Source: Cytophagales bacterium (lineage in GTDB: Bacteria; Bacteroidota; Bacteroidia; Cytophagales; JAAEPT01). Taken from it: a stretch of DNA of 5,840 nt. Positions 5,744 to 5,840 of this stretch are shown in pieces. Under the pieces are notes generated by a model that made no database searches, had not been told where the DNA came from, and saw only the letters and a program-made list of their open reading frames with translations. Positions within the stretch are counted from its first letter, which is position 1. Every line of letters begins with the position of its first letter. The position numbers and the translations under genes are program-made. Location of the stretch: positions 1 to 5,840 of the forward strand of contig WTJX01000669.1 in the NCBI GenBank assembly GCA_011524675.1, written 5' to 3'.

Positions 5744-5764
5744 CTTTGTAGAGACTTTCAAATT
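5744..5764 (-). promoter_or_regulatory. Promoter-distal copy of the 21-bp direct repeat
   Basis: On the minus strand this reads AATTTGAAAGTCTCTACAAA plus one G, matching the proximal copy (5681-5701) at 18 of 21 positions. Preceding bases give TAAAATTTG, a -7-like box with one extra base. The plus-strand core GTAGAGACTTTCAAATT matches 85-101 at the left end (GTAGAGACGCACAAATT) except for the three middle bases. Between the two copies, GTTAC (5711-5715) and GTAAC (5726-5730) form a small inverted repeat around TATTTTTTG, another near-match to a -7 box. The operon promoter should lie in this region, but none of the candidates is a full match. Confidence 0.45.
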
Positions 5765-5821
5765 TTAAAAACAGAGATTTTGTTTAATGAATAATGGGGT
5801 GTTGTTTGGATTGGAAGGGAG

Positions 5822-5833
5822 TTAGTGATTAAT
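5822..5833. repeat. 12-bp repeat, inverted partner of 217-228
   Basis: TTAGTGATTAAT is the exact reverse complement of 217-228. It belongs to the phrase TTAGTGATTAATGATTAGT, which runs into the right edge. The remaining bases of this flank (about 5765-5821) hold no gene that I can see. Confidence 0.45.
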
Positions 5834-5840
5834 GATTAGT

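Overview
The window is about 5.8 kb of Bacteroidota-like chromosome, probably from a marine Cytophagales-type organism. This placement is inferred from three things: intergenic tandem phrases built on TAACTCATAACCCATAAC, repeats built on GTAGAGACGC and its complement, and a promoter-like TTG plus TAnnTTTG pair. No 16S or housekeeping gene is present to confirm it.

All convincing genes lie on the minus strand and read right to left as one compact cassette. The order is: a half-size type I specificity subunit (5679-5107); hsdM (5117-3588, overlapping the half-S gene by 11 nt); a decayed region with the 69-codon tail of an unrecognised protein (3542-3333); a shortened KilA-N protein (3157-2777); a full-length two-TRD HsdS (2780-1542, ATGA overlap); a DUF3800 protein of predicted RNase H-like fold (1545-877, ATGA overlap); and a 166-residue basic protein of unrecognised family (868-368, 8-nt gap). 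A hairpin at 302-337 follows and probably ends the operon.

The expected products are a modification methyltransferase (HsdM plus one or both S proteins) and, where hsdR would often sit, a DUF3800 putative nuclease with a small partner. No HsdR (helicase/endonuclease) is present, and both sides of the cassette are non-coding and repeat-bearing. The cassette is therefore either a methylase that lost or never had hsdR, with HsdR supplied from elsewhere, or a defence system in which the DUF3800 pair is the effector. The second reading is the most interesting hypothesis here, and it is inference.

Signs of flux are common. They include a truncated KilA-N gene with a probable internal deletion, a gene remnant, AT-rich TRDs beside GC-richer conserved parts in hsdS, a C7 tract inside hsdM, and an A8 tract at the end of the last gene where a single-base slip would add a plausible C-terminal tail. 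Upstream of the first gene are two 21-bp near-identical direct repeats. The far left (1-300) and far right (5702-5840) hold repeats and no recognisable protein gene.
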